NCBI GenBank assembly: GCA_036971475.1
Contig: JBAIZL010000063.1
Location: 2,213,790 to 2,277,789, forward strand
Reading direction: 5' to 3'
Length of the DNA stretch: 64,000 nt
Origin: Prosapia bicincta
Taxonomy: Eukaryota > Arthropoda > Insecta > Hemiptera > Cercopidae
A program made the position numbers and the translations under genes. Position 1 is the first letter of the stretch, and every line of letters begins with the position of its first letter. The notes beneath the pieces were generated by a model. The model had not been told where the DNA came from and ran no database searches. It saw only the letters and a list, made by a program, of their open reading frames with translations. Of this stretch, positions 16,036 to 28,566 are shown in pieces.

Positions 16036-17463
16036 ATGACCGATAGACGTAATCAATCAGAGGTGAGTATGAAATAGTGTGTTCTTTTTTTTGTTAAAGT
16101 TTTTATGTTTCGTTATTGCAATTTTTCATTGGTTTTCAGTCTAATGACACAACAAACAACGATGATTCTAGCTACGATGAAACGGGCATTTGGGAAGAAT
16201 TAGATAATCATGCTAACGAAATCGATCGTAACAGACGTAGCCCATCAATATTACATGGGGTTACATGGACACCGTACTATAGACGCCAATCGATAGTTGA
16301 TCATAGCGGGGAGACTCCGTCACAGGTAATTATAAATAATTTAAATTATTAACAGTTTCATTTTCATATCTAATAAGCTTTTTTCTTTCAGGAAACAAAC
16401 ATTACGACTCCTCCTAGAGTACCTTTGACTGATCGTAGCAACACCGCCCACCCAACATCGGTGATTATTAATGAACTGCCTTTACCGTTTCCAAACAATT
16501 TAGATTATTAACAGTTTCATCTAATAAGCGTTTTTTTCTTTCAGGGAACAAACACACCTTCTAGAACCAGAGAGCCTTTGACTGATCGTAGCAACACCGA
16601 CCACCCAACGCCGGTGATTATTGTATTCTTAATAAATTATTACTGTTATATTCTTATTTGCTCATTACTAATACATTGTATTTTATAGGCTGCAATATTA
16701 GATCACGTTGTAAATAGACTCAGAGATCGAGCTTCTTATTCGGGGGAACTAGATGAGGAACTAAAGCACATACAAGGACTCGAGCATTCCCGTATCGACT
16801 GTTTCCTTTGCTTAGGAAGTAGGACACGGTATCCTCCTCAATATTCAGTAAGTTTTATTGTACGATGATAATAGCAGTAATATCAGAGGATTATAATTGA
16901 ATTTCATTTCTAATTAATTTTCTTAGACGGCTGTGGGAAACGCACGGGCAACTGCAGCTCGTAGAGTATCGGCTGATGCACTGCAGATACTAAAAAGACT
17001 CGTAGCGGACTTAGAGGCAGCGTTTCAAAGAGATGGATACGAGGAAAATTTCTATGCGGTCGGCGTATGGCGGATAATGATGAGCGATCTACATAAGCTA
17101 CTCGAAGAGGGCCGAAGAAGAGTGGCTGTCGCTGAAGCGGCGGCGATAATGGCCGATCGAATCCCTTCAGGCGTAGTCGTAAGTGTTACAATTTGTAAAA
17201 CCTGATATTTATGCTATTCATTTACAAGAAAATTATCTTCTTTGTTTTGTATGTTGAAACAGAGAACATCAGAAGAGCAGATTGTAGGAAACAGTGGCTA
17301 CCGTATAGCAGACTGCACTGTCTGCTTAGAACGACCACCATGCACTGCCATCATACCCTGCGGTCACGTCTATTGCAGGGAGTGTGCGGAAAGGGTGCAG
17401 AGGTGCCCCATATGCCGGAAACCCGCAGACAGACGCTGCCGACTATTTCTGAACATGGAATGA
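16036..17463 (+). CDS. Spliced RING-finger protein, putative E3 ubiquitin ligase (seven exons)
   Basis: The proposed join is 16036-16062, 16140-16325, 16392-16460, 16545-16613, 16689-16847, 16927-17178 and 17263-17463. It gives 320 aa; every intron is GT-AG and phase 0. The introns are short (66-84 bp), with T-rich acceptors. The last exon encodes a C3HC4 RING: CTVC, then PCGHVYCREC and CPIC, close to the C-terminus as in IAP-type proteins. No BIR domain is visible. The N-terminal exons are acidic and polar; exon 5 has IDCFLCLGS. Exons 3 and 4 are a tandem duplication (69 nt each, both with PLTDRSNT). A possible 5'-UTR acceptor (TTATTTCAG) lies just before the ATG. RING proteins transfer ubiquitin; a virus could use one against host defence, but that is inference. 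Confidence 0.8.
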
Positions 17464-17568
17464 TTGTGCAAAATATCATAGTTAATCAAGTCTCCCCTCT
17501 AAATTCTGTCAATTCCCAGATTTATATTTTATGTATAATCCTGTATTTATAATTATATTCTTAACACA

Positions 17569-17574
17569 ATAAAA
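17569..17574 (+). terminator. Polyadenylation signal of the RING gene
   Basis: AATAAA lies 106 bp after the RING stop codon, followed by T-rich sequence. It is the first such hexamer downstream of the gene. Confidence 0.6.
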
Positions 17575-17684
17575 ATATTTATTCTTATACAAATACACGT
17601 TTTACTCTTATTTCATACAACCAAACCAACATCCAACACTCACGACATACTTCTACCAACATCTAACCACAACACACAACTGAC

Positions 17685-17770
17685 TACATCGTAGCTCAGT
17701 CGCTAGCGTCACACGCCAGCAAACCGAACGTCCACGGTTCCATTCCCCAATACGCATTTATATTTTTTCA
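17685..17770 (+). repeat. tRNA-like remnant, possible SINE head
   Basis: TAGCTCAGTCGC at about 17692 resembles a Pol III A box, and GGTTCCATTCC at about 17736 a degraded B box (consensus GGTTCGANTCC); a T-run follows at about 17762. The acceptor and T stems do not pair well, so this is not a functional tRNA. It marks the boundary between the virus-like element and repeats. Confidence 0.4.
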
Positions 17771-17947
17771 TCTTCAAACAATTACGTCACCAGAACAAAA
17801 TGGCCCTCCAGGGCAGGGCTTACACCAAAACAAAATGGCCCTCCCGATCCAGGACACCAATCAACCTATAGGGGCGGGGCTTAGCTGGTGGTGGGGGTAA
17901 CAAATACTGTTCTCTCATTGGGGGGATAAAGTATACCCGTCTCTACT
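17771..17947. other. Junction segment between the virus-like element and the PLE array
   Basis: It contains two copies of AAAATGGCCCTCC (about 17798 and 17831) and a GC-rich stretch, GGGGCGGGGC. No gene or clear terminal inverted repeat of the virus-like element can be recognised here. The first PLE unit begins abruptly at about 17948. Confidence 0.4.
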
Positions 17948-18608
17948 ACAATAATATTAACATAGCCTACAAAAACACAGGAAACATAATCAACAAAATA
18001 AACCAACCAGAAGAAATATGTCCCACACTTAATAACGGAATATACAAAATCGAATGCCCAGACTGTAATAAAATATACATAGGCCAAACAAAAAAGAAAT
18101 TAAAAGATAGATATCAAGAAAACCTCAATGCATACATCAAACCGGAAATTTATAATTCAAACTTAGTAACACACGCAATCAAAAACAAGCACACATTCCC
18201 CACATTAGAAAACATACACCTAATAAAAAAAAGTTCAAAAAGGCCTCAAAATGACAATCTGGGAACAACTAGAAATTTATAAAAATAAAAATAACATCAT
18301 CAACGAACAGATACAAATAAAATCAAAAAACGACAAATTATTCAATCTAATAGACAGAATAAACCCCAAGACAAACGCTAAAAACTCGCACAGTGCAGTG
18401 AAACTAAAAATAGAAGTTAACGGTACATCAAGGTCAACAGCAGATTCCACGCAGCTCGCAGTCCAAAATACGTTTAGTATGCCAGAAGATGGAGGCACTC
18501 ACTAGTCTCTGAAAGCGCTAGCATAAATACCAAGTAAGATTCTTGTTTAAGTACATAAGTGAAAGTGATAAGTGTATACAAGAAAACAGTGTTGCATAAT
18601 CTACAAAT
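17948..18608 (+). mobile_element. Penelope-like element, 5'-truncated unit 1
   Basis: The segment matches the last quarter of the following units, starting inside the linker between RT and endonuclease. It encodes a GIY-YIG nuclease: NGIYKIECPD, KIYIGQTKKKLKDRY, and the distal TIWEQLEIYKN with the likely catalytic Glu. An extra A in the A-run near 18225-18233 shifts the frame relative to unit 2. It is followed by the 5' leader of unit 2. A truncated unit at the front of a head-to-tail array is typical of PLEs. Confidence 0.85.
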
Positions 18609-21249
18609 ATGGATATCGCCCCACAAGGTAATCAAGCAACCAAACTATTGAACAAATTTGAAAAACTTAGAAAACAAATAATAAATATCAACCATAATAT
18701 ACATTTTAATAAACAATGCATTAAAAACAAAATAACACCAAAATATGCCAAAATAATAATAAAAAACCAAACTAGTTCTGCACAAAAAACGGCTAAACAA
18801 GCTGAAACTCTATGGATAAAAAATGAAATTAAATACCTGTACACAAAGAAAAACAAATTAACTAACACACTCTTAAAAACCCACCTAGAATTAGCTTACA
18901 TACTTAAACCAAACCAATGGCATTATAAATATATCAAAATTCAAGAAAAATGCAAAAAATTTAATAGAATTAAAAAAACAAAAAATAGAAACCAAACTTA
19001 ACAAACTAATAGAAAAGCAAAATAACATGGACAATATCACAACATTCCATCAATTCCACCCAAATTTTAAAAACCTTACAAAAACAAATTTCACCAAAGA
19101 AGAAATAAATATACTCGAAAATAGCACAAAAACCAACATCAAACCAAAATTACACAACACAATAGAAAACCTCATAGTAGAAACAGAACTGGCAATAAAT
19201 CTCATTAATCACGAAAATCAAGATAATATCAGAAACATAGCATCGCATGAAATCAACAAAATCGTCAACAAAAAATTCAAAAAAGGAAATCACGTTGAAA
19301 ATAAAGTACAAATAAACCAAATTAACAAACTGAAACAAAAACTATTCAAAAACGAAATAATTGCAACTAAAGCGGACAAAAGCAACGCTACAGTTATCAT
19401 ATCAAAAACAGAATACAACCAAAAAACAGAAGAATTCATAAAATCCAACAATTGCATAGAACTAAACAAAGACCCCACCAAAAAATACCATAACGAAATC
19501 ATACAGTTAGCAAAAAACAATGACAATTTATTCAACCAAAAAAACCCCTACCAATACACAATAGACAACCCAAAACCCCCCAAAATGAACGCCCTCATCA
19601 AAATACATAAAATCAACTATCCCATAAGACCCTTAATAAATTTTAAAAACGCACCTGCCTATAAAATATCACAAACAATAGCCAAAAACCTAAAACACGA
19701 ACTTAAATTGGAAAATAAATACACCATAAAAAATTCAATTGAATTAACGGAAATACTAAATACAATAAACATAACCAAAAATACCAAATTCACATCATTC
19801 GACATCACAAACATGTACTCTAATATACCAATTAACGAAACCATCCAAATAATAAAAAACAAATTAACTGACCTTAAAACCAACCCCAAATACACAAACC
19901 AAATCACAAAATGCCTAAAGACCATACTAAACCAAAACTATTTCATATTCAATAATAAAATATATAAACAAACAGACGGCTTAGCAATGGGATCACCACT
20001 TTCAAGTATAATATCAGAAATTTACCTCCAAAAACTTGACGAATTAATCACACAAACCATAAAAACACACGACCCCAACGGACATTGGATACGATATGTC
20101 GATGACGGATTATACATTTCACAAAATAAAGCAATAAATAATAACATCATTTTAAATGAAATCAATAACTTACACCCTAACATACAATTCACCATGGAGG
20201 AAGAAATAGGCAATAAAATAAACTATCTAGACCTAACACTGACCAGAAATACAAATAACATTGAATATTCCATTTATAGAAAACCCACACAAACCATTAA
20301 TACAATACCAAACCACTCCAACCATCCCCCACAACATACAATGCCGCATATAACTCACTTTTATACAGAATGCTAAAATTGCCTCTAAAAAATGAAGAAA
20401 AAACAAAAGAAAAACAAATAATATATCAAATAGCCCCAAAAAATGGATACAATAAAAAAACTATAGATAAATTAGAATTTAAAATATTAAAAAAATTAAA
20501 TCAACCTAAAATCGAACCACAAACAACAAAATGGGCTACATTCACATACACAGGATACAACATAAAAGGAATAACTAAAACACTAAAAAACAATAATATT
20601 AACATAGCCTACAAAAACACAGGAAACATAATCAACAAAATAAACCAACCAGAAGAAATATGTCCCACACTTAATAACGGAATATACAAAATCGAATGCC
20701 CAGACTGTAATAAAATATACATAGGCCAAACAAAAAAGAAATTAAAAGATAGATATCAAGAAAACCTCAATGCATACATCAAACCGGAAATTTATAATTC
20801 AAACTTAGCCACACACGCAATCAAAAACAAGCACACATTCCCCACATTAGAAAACATACACCTAATAAAAAAAGTTCAAAAAGGCCTCAAAATGACAATC
20901 TGGGAACAACTAGAAATTTATAAAAATAAAAATAACATCATCAACGAACAGATACAAATAAAATCAAAAAACGACAAATTATTCAATCTAATAGACAGAA
21001 TAAACCCCAAGACAAACGCTAAAAACTCGCACAGTGCAGTGAAACTAAAAATAGAAGTTAACGGTACATCAAGGTCAACAGCAGATTCCACGCAGCTCGC
21101 AGTCCAAAATACGTTTAGTATGCCAGAAGATGGAGGCACTCACTAGTCTCTGAAAGCGCTAGCATAAATACCAAGTAAGATTCTTGTTTAAGTACATAAG
21201 TGAAAGTGATAAGTGTATACAAGAAAACAGTGTTGCATAATCTACAAAT
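18609..21249 (+). mobile_element. Penelope-like element, full unit 2 (RT plus GIY-YIG)
   Basis: ATG at 18609 opens a Lys/Asn-rich ORF (to 19001). A +1 shift leads to the RT frame (19027-20376), with TSFDITNMYSNIP, a DGLAMGSPLSSIISEIYL block and WIRYVDDGLYI holding the catalytic DD. A one-base loss near 20343 (compared with unit 3) breaks this frame; the last part resumes at 20370 and runs through the GIY-YIG domain to 21146. PLEs copy their RNA onto DNA ends opened by the endonuclease and related families act at telomeres. The leader 21147-21249 belongs equally to the next unit. Codon use is extremely A-rich on the coding strand, unlike the virus-like element. Confidence 0.9.
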
Positions 21250-23889
21250 ATGGATATCGCCCCACAAGGTAATCAAGCAACCAAACTATTGAACAAATTT
21301 GAAAAATTTAGAAAACAAATAATAAATATCAACCATAATATACATTTTAATAAAAAATGCATTAAAAACAAAATAACACCAAAATATGCCAAAATAATAA
21401 TAAAAAACCAAACTAGTTCTGCACAAAAAACGGCTAAACAAGCTGAAACTCTATGGATAAAAAATGAAATTAAATACCTGTACACAAAGAAAAACAAATT
21501 AACTAACACACTCTTAAAAACCCACCTAGAATTAGCTTACATACTTAAACCAAACCAATGGCATTATAAATATATCAAAATTCAAGAAAAATGCAAAATA
21601 TTTAATAGAATTAAAAAAACAAAAAATAGAAACCAAACTTAACAAACTAATAGAAAAGCAAAATAACATGGACAATATCACAACATTCCATCAATTCCAC
21701 CCAAATTTTAAAAACCTTACAAAAACAAATTTCACCAAAGAAGAAATAAATATACTCGAAAATAGCACAAAAACCAACATCAAACCAAAATTACACAACA
21801 CAATAGAAAACCTCATAGTAGAAACAGAACTGGCAATAAATCTCATTAATCACGAAAATCAAGATAATATCAGAAACATAGCATCGCATGAAATCAACAA
21901 AATCATCAACAAAAAATTCAAAAAAGGAAATCACGTTGAAAATAAAGTACAAATTAACCAAATTAACAAACTGAAACAAAAACTATTCAAAAACGAAATA
22001 ATTGCAACTAAAGCGGACAAAAGCAACGCTACAGTTATCATATCAAAAACAGAATACAACCAAAAAACAGAAGAATTCATAAAATCCAACAATTGCATAG
22101 AACTAAACAAAGACCCCACCAAAAAATACCATAACGAAATCATACAGTTAGCAAAAAACAATGACAATTTATTCAACCAAAAAAACCCCTACCAATACAC
22201 AATAGACAACCCAAAACCCCCCAAAATGAACGCCCTCATCAAAATACATAAAATCAACTATCCCATAAGACCCTTAATAAATTTTAAAAACGCACCTGCC
22301 TATAAAATATCACAAACAATAGCCAAAAACCTAAAACACGAACTTAAATTGGAAAATAAATACACCATAAAAAATTCAATTGAATTAACGGAAATACTAA
22401 ATACAATAAACATAACCAAAAATACCAAATTCACATCATTCGACATCACAAACATGTACTCTAATATACCAATTAACGAAACCCTCCAAATAATAAAAAA
22501 CAAATTAACTGACCTTAAAACCAACCCCAAATACACAAACCAAATCACAAAATGCCTAAAGACCATACTAAACCAAAACTATTTCATATTCAATAATAAA
22601 ATATATAAACAAACAGACGGCTTAGCAATGGGATCACCACTTTCAAGTATAATATCAGAAATTTACCTCCAAAAACTTGACGAATTAATCACACAAACCA
22701 TAAAAACACACGACCCCAACGGACATTGGATACGATATGTCGATGACGGATTATACATTTCACAAAATAAAGCAATAAATAATAACATCATTTTAAATGA
22801 AATCAATAACTTACACCCTAACATACAATTCACCATGGAGGAAGAAATAGGCAATAAAATAAACTATCTAGACCTAACACTGACCAGAAATACAAATAAC
22901 ATTGAATATTCCATTTATAGAAAACCCACACAAACCATTAATACAATACCAAACCACTCCAACCATCCCCCACAACATACAATGGCCGCATATAACTCAC
23001 TTTTATACAGAATGCTAAAATTGCCTCTAAAAAATGAAGAAAAAACAAAAGAAAAACAAATAATATATCAAATAGCCCCAAAAAAGATACAATAAAAAAA
23101 CTATAGATAAATTAGAATTTAAAATATTAAAAAAATTAAATCAACCTAAAATCGAACCACAAACAACAAAATGGGCTACATTCACATACACAGGATACAA
23201 CATACAAGGAATAACTAAAACACTAAAAAACAATAATATTAACATAGCCTACAAAAACACAGGAAACATAATCAACAAAATAAACCAACCAGAAGAAATA
23301 TGTCCCACACTTAATAACGGAATATACAAAATCGAATGCCCAGACTGTAATAAAATATACATAGGCCAAACAAAAAAGAAATTAAAAGATAGATATCAAG
23401 AACACCTCAATGCATACATCAAACCGGAAATTTATAATTCAAACTTAGCCACACACGCAATCAAAAACAAACACACATTCCTCACATTAGAAAACATACA
23501 CCTAATAAAAAAAGTTCAAAAAGGCCTCAAAATGACAATCTGGGAACAACTAGAAATTTATAAAAATAAAAATAACATCATCAACGAACAGATACAAATA
23601 AAATCAAAAAACGACAAATTATTCAATCTAATAGACAGAATAAACCCCAAGACAAACGCTAAAAACTCGCACAGTGCAGTGAAACTAAAAATAGAAGTTA
23701 ACGGTACATCAAGGTCAACAGCAGATTCCACGCAGCTCGCAGTCCAAAATACGTTTAGTATGCCAGAAGATGGAGGCACTCACTAGTCTCTGAAAGCGCT
23801 AGCATAAATACCAAGTAAGATTCTTGTTTAAGTACATAAGTGAAAGTGATAAGTGTATACAAGAAAACAGTGTTGCATAATCTACAAAT
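21250..23889 (+). mobile_element. Penelope-like element, full unit 3 (RT plus GIY-YIG)
   Basis: This unit lies at an offset of 2,641 bp from unit 2 and is nearly identical. The first ORF is 21250-21642 and the RT frame 21668-23095. It does not have the one-base loss of unit 2, but has its own 2-base loss at about 23086-23088, which ends the RT frame before the linker; the GIY-YIG part resumes downstream (end 23786). The +1 shift between the first ORF and RT is shared with unit 2. The unit ends at CTACAAAT (about 23889), where sequence of a different PLE tail begins. Confidence 0.9.
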
Positions 23890-24117
23890 ATTATATTTAT
23901 TTGTATTCTTGTATTGTTAATTTAATATTATTAATAACTTATTGTATTGTTTTTTATTTTATATTAATTTTTTGTGTATTTTTTGACGTAGATGTCAATT
24001 CTGTCCATTATACTTGTAGGCCTGAATGAGGACGACAATTTAGTCGTCGAAACTTTAACAAATTCCTAATAAATAGATTTCTTTTACTCTCGCGTCAACC
24101 GTGTTTATATTTATTTT
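23890..24117 (+). mobile_element. 3' tail of a second PLE family (family B)
   Basis: This segment recurs at about 43578-43800 on the plus strand and in diverged form on the minus strand at about 40855-41160 and 35640-35880. It contains GATGTCAATTCTGTCCATTA, a hairpin GACGAC/AATTTA/GTCGTC followed by GAAAC, and AATTCCTAATAAATAGATTTC. Two of the related copies lie next to PLE coding remnants, which is why I read it as PLE 3' UTR. It marks the start of the large duplicated segment. Confidence 0.55.
24019..24054 (+). ncRNA. Hammerhead-ribozyme-like motif in PLE tail
   Basis: CTGAATGAG is followed by a perfect 6-bp hairpin (GACGAC-AATTTA-GTCGTC) and GAAAC. This resembles the CUGANGA/stem II/GAAA core of minimal hammerheads known from PLEs, but one extra A in the first box departs from the consensus, so activity is doubtful. 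A second copy is at 43707-43742. Confidence 0.3.
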
Positions 24118-26200
24118 TAGAAGATTTAACATACACTTTATTAAATTCAAATCCTTAAATGTATAGAAATTATATTAAATGAAAAAATAAAGAGATAAAT
24201 TAATGTAAATGTTTTATTGTAAACTTTTAACTTCTCCTGTCGGTTTTATTATCATTAGACTTTAAACAAACACATATATAAAACTGCATGTAATATTTGT
24301 GTTTTAATAAAACGAAAATTGAACTAGCCTACATTTTTAAACCCGAAGAAATAAGTCCCGCATATAATCTGTCAGTGACAGAATAGATACAATTTATTTT
24401 TATCTGTGACTAAGTATATCGATGATAACGAAAAATGATGTAGCTTATATAAACTATATATATAAAAATGTGATGTAGTTTTTTGTACGCTTCAAAAATT
24501 CAAAACGTTCTGCAGTGATTGAGGTGAAATTTTAACAAGATATACAACTTGCGTCCAAGGTGAGTTTTGTGCATTTTTAACGTCAGTAGCAAACCGGTGA
24601 CCACGAGAAAAAAAAAGCTTTATTAAGGGACAGCTATGTACCAGCAATAGTGCCAACTGCCGCAAGTCAGGGGGACACGTCATATTAGCAACGACAACCA
24701 CAGTCTCATGTAAAACATTAATTGCTCCTAATTACATTGTTTACTAACATAAACAAACATACAAATAGCAACCCATTCAAATAATTTTAGATTATTATAA
24801 TTATAGATTAAATATTCACCTTAATTAAGGTATTATCATGTAGTGATAAAATTGCGCCAGCGCATTCTAGACGTTTGAAGGCTCAACTAAAAACAAAAGT
24901 GTCGAATAAAGTAGGGTGCGCTATAAACAATTTTTCAAAATTATTATATTTTTTCAAATTTATTACGCATAACTTTTCATTATATTACTAAATTTATCTC
25001 AAAAGGAATTTTCAATTATAAGAACGTTCATAACAATTACAAATATTTTATTTTATTTCGTTTTCAATTCTCCAATTATAACAATCTAAACCTACCTCTA
25101 ATGTATAACCTCAAGTACTGTTTGCTATCATCTGCGTTGTACGTTTTATGATATAATGCTCAGGGTATATAGGGTGTGTCAACATTGCTCCAGAAGCGAC
25201 ACTAATTTTTGGACAGCTCAGACGGAAGGTTGGAGTATTTTTCATAGATACATTTGATGAAGCAAATGTCGTAAATTGTTGTATATAAAAATGTTATGTT
25301 GAATTGTGTGCGCTTCATACACCAAAACGTTCTACAGCGACCTATAACAAAATACATCCTACTTCATAAACTTATTTATTTCCCGCGTCAGTAAAATATT
25401 TGAGACTACGAGAAAACAGTATTCAAAACCCAATGTACAGTATTGTACTTTAATAATATTTGAAATCGTTCATTAGTTAAATTGCTTTAAACTTGGTATT
25501 TTAGAGATGAATGCTGCAAAGAATTAGTTGTAAGTGTAATGAACATGTTAATACATGGTTAAAACAAAGTATAATAATATAATAATAATAATAATATAAA
25601 TATATATATATATATATATATATTAATCACGGTTTACAACAACCATTGGTTCATATATACAGGTGACCGAAAACAAACCGGACGTAAAATTACCTATACT
25701 TATTTTTTTATGTGCCTATATGTTGTGAATAAGAAGTTATCACCGAAACGTGAAATAAGCCTACCTATAAACGTACGACGCACAGCAACCATTGCATCTC
25801 AAGAAGTGGGTGCAGTGGTGCTATCTTGCGGGAAATAAAAATTGTTTTTGTTGAGTAAATAATGTTTAATTTAAATGAAAACAAGCCTTATCCAAGATCA
25901 TGACTATTTTACTTTCTTGTTCTTCAAGCTACTTGCATACGTACGCAAAAACCTGTCTCGTTCAATCTCGTTCCATTACCATCTGAGTCAGGCACAACTT
26001 GTAGGGATGAAATATTGTCTTTTTGCAAAGTTGTTCTCACTGATTCACGAGTTTGTCCTAATTCATCTGCATGTCTTCTTGTCGACAGAATTTGGCTACA
26101 AATCAAAGCCTAAATAAACATTTCAATGTTTTGCAGACATAATGTATTTGTATTCTTACATAATATTTATAATTTTTGTTTCAATTAATTTTAGGAATGC
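24118..26200. other. AT-rich non-coding sequence with dispersed repeat family E
   Basis: The stretch from about 24760 to 25440 contains the dispersed element recognised by GCGCATTCTAGACG near its start, CAGACGGAAGGTTGG in the middle and CCAAAACGTTCTACAGCG near its end. Other copies lie at about 27140-27880, 32600-33250 (inverted), 34980-36420, 44450-45130, 47280-47780 and 50690-51400. A (TA)n tract lies at about 25597-25622. No coding potential was seen. Confidence 0.6.

Positions 26201-26203
<3 letters not shown>

Positions 26204-26247
<44 letters not shown>
26204..26247. repeat. (TA)n microsatellite
   Basis: This is a pure TA tract. In copy B of the duplication the same site (45906-46257) carries a palindromic insertion. 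Confidence 0.9.
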
Positions 26248-26250
<3 letters not shown>

Positions 26251-26261
26251 TTTAACGTTAG

Positions 26262-27140
26262 ATTTATGGAATTCGGTACACTGAACCATCATACATTGGG
26301 GCGGAGCACTGTGGATGGATCTACACCAAACTTAACACGCACCATCCTGGGAGTATGTTAAACAAACCCATTAAATTCCATCAACTTCAGTATAGCGGTT
26401 TAGGCATCCATAAGATATATCCATGTATACATCAGTTTTTGAACCACGCTTAGCCTCTGGGGCAGAGCTCTGTGGATGGATCTACACCAAAAATCACACG
26501 AACCAGTCTAGGAATATGTTGAACAATCTGTTGAGCGTTTTAGGCGTCCATAAAATACATACAACACACATACAAATATACAACGTTTTTGCCATCCTAG
26601 GACTCTGGGGCTGAGTAGTGTGGTTGTACCTACACCACACTTGACACGAACAGTCTTGGAAATATGTTAAACAATTCCTCCGAATTTCATTAACATGTGT
26701 TCAGAGGTTTAGGCTTTCAAAACACATATTCATACACACGTATATACATACCTCGATTTTTAAACCATCACGTACATCAGTAAAGACACGTACATCAGTT
26801 TTTCTAGCATCCTAGGCCTCTGGGGGCGAAGCCCTCTAGATCCCTCTACACCAAACTTCCCAAAATCCATCCTGAAAATATGTTAACAAATCTCTCCAAA
26901 TGTCTTTAACATGTTCAGTAGACTAAGCGTTCAAAAGATACATACATACTTACATCGGTTTTTGAGCCATCCTAAAACTCTAAGGCGGAGCCCTGCAAAT
27001 GGATCTTCACCAAACTTCATAGGAACTATTCTGGAAACATTTTAAATAAACCCTCCAAGTTTCATCAACTTCTGTTCAGCGGTTTAGGCGTTTATAACAT
27101 ACACACATACATATATACACACATTTATTATTATAGATAG
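26262..27140 (+). repeat. Diverged tandem repeat, about 150-210 bp period
   Basis: At least five units carry the blocks GGATGGATCTACACCAAAC, ATGTTAAACAA, CATCAACTTC and CAGCGGTTTAGGCG. The block recurs near 26312, 26473, 26628, 26840 and 26999. The tail (ACATACACACATACATATAT, then ATTATAGATAGATATAG) looks like the end of a non-autonomous mobile element. Copy B carries the matching array at 46262-47290. Confidence 0.7.
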
Positions 27141-27880
27141 ATATAGATTAACATCATTATCTATTAGTAATGTTAGGTAAAGCATACAACGATATTGTCC
27201 GTAAATAAATTTTTATTTATGCCTTGTAAAATATTGCTTTCAAAAAAATGTGTATTTTAAATCTAAAATGTTCCTATTACAGCGAATTCTAGACGGTCGA
27301 AAGCTAAACTAAAAGTAAAGATGTTGAATGGATAGGTGGCGCTGTAATCAATAATGCACAATTATTTTATATTTATAAAGTAATCACGCATAACATTTCA
27401 TTATATTACCAACTTTATGTCAGGAAATAGTTTCAGTTATATAATTGTTTAATAAAACGTAGACGTATTTCATTTTCCTATGTTTTGGAATCTTTAGTTT
27501 TAACAATCAAAATCTACCTCTCACGGTAAAGATCAAATACTTTTTCCTGTCATCGATTTTGAACGTCCTGTAATAACATGGTACATTGAGTGTGTTTGTT
27601 GATTATATGTTGATTAATAATTCTAATTTTTGGAAACCTCAGCCGGAAGGTTGGGGTCTTAATTTTTCATAAATACATTGAAAGAAGCAAAAGCGTGTGT
27701 GCTTAATACGCCAAAACATTCCACAGCGATCTATAGCGCAATTTGAAAAGACATAGATAGAGCACACTTCAAAGACTTTTAAAGTGCTGCACAAAACACC
27801 TTCAATTAAAGTATAAGAATATTTTATTTATTTTCCGCGATAGTAACATATCCAAAACACCATGTGTAGCATTGTACTTT
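27140..27880 (+). repeat. Dispersed repeat family E
   Basis: It includes GCGAATTCTAGACGGTCG, GGTGGCGCTGTAATCAATAA, CCTCAGCCGGAAGGTTGGGG and CCAAAACATTCCACAGCG. The reverse complement of most of it is at 32600-33250. It has no ORF. Confidence 0.65.
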
Positions 27881-27982
27881 GATGGTTTGCAATCGTTCAT
27901 TCATTAAATTGTTGGTATTTTAGTAGTTCAAACCTGCAAGATATTTGTTGAAGGTGTATTGAATATGCGTAGTTAAAACAAA

Positions 27983-28082
<100 letters not shown>

Positions 28083-28094
28083 CGTTTTCTTGTT

Positions 28095-28215
28095 TAATAA
28101 TTTAAAACAGCATAGGTTATTCAAATACAAGAATATTTATTTATTATTTAAAGTAAAAGCTTTGGATATAAATTAATAAATATTCTTGTATTTGAATAAC
28201 CTAGTTGTTTTAATA
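28095..28215. mobile_element. Inverted pair of family C PLE-tail fragments
   Basis: AGGTTATTCAAATACAAGAA and its reverse complement flank a short loop containing AAAGCTTTGGATATAAATTA. The same tail lies at 48000-48090, 41960-42105 and, diverged, about 63700-63800, where longer copies show the hammerhead-like block. Confidence 0.5.
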
Positions 28216-28222
28216 TATATAA

Positions 28223-28267
<45 letters not shown>

Positions 28268-28270
<3 letters not shown>

Positions 28271-28513
28271 TTGATATTTAACGTTATCCATTGTTTTTCC
28301 GTTGCACTGACTTTATGAAGTTAATATATTACTATGTAAGTAATTTAATCCACCATTAAGTGCAATAATTTTACCTTGAGTGATGAGGCACCTTTCGGTC
28401 AATTGACCATTGTGATTCGACAATGGTCAATTGACCGAAAGGTGCCTCATCACGCAAGGTAAAATTATTGCACTTAATGGTGGATTAAATTACTTACATA
28501 GTAATATATTAAC

Positions 28514-28517
<4 letters not shown>
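28268..28517. mobile_element. Foldback (palindromic) MITE-like element, copy A
   Basis: Two 98-bp arms (28316-28413 and 28420-28517) are inverted copies with one mismatch, around a 6-nt spacer (GATTCG). About 48 bp of asymmetric sequence precede the left arm. The element sits inside (TA)n. It is absent from the matching place in copy B of the duplication (about 48090-48105), so it is a mobile insertion. Confidence 0.75.

Positions 28518-28559
<42 letters not shown>

Positions 28560-28566
<7 letters not shown>

Noticed and set aside
17685..17770. Functional tRNA gene
   Set aside because: A and B boxes are recognisable, but the stems do not pair, so it is at most a SINE or tRNA remnant.
18965..18980. 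Programmed -1 frameshift at an A-run followed by C in the PLE
   Set aside because: The heptamer is not in the phase needed for a canonical -1 slip and the required shift is +1.
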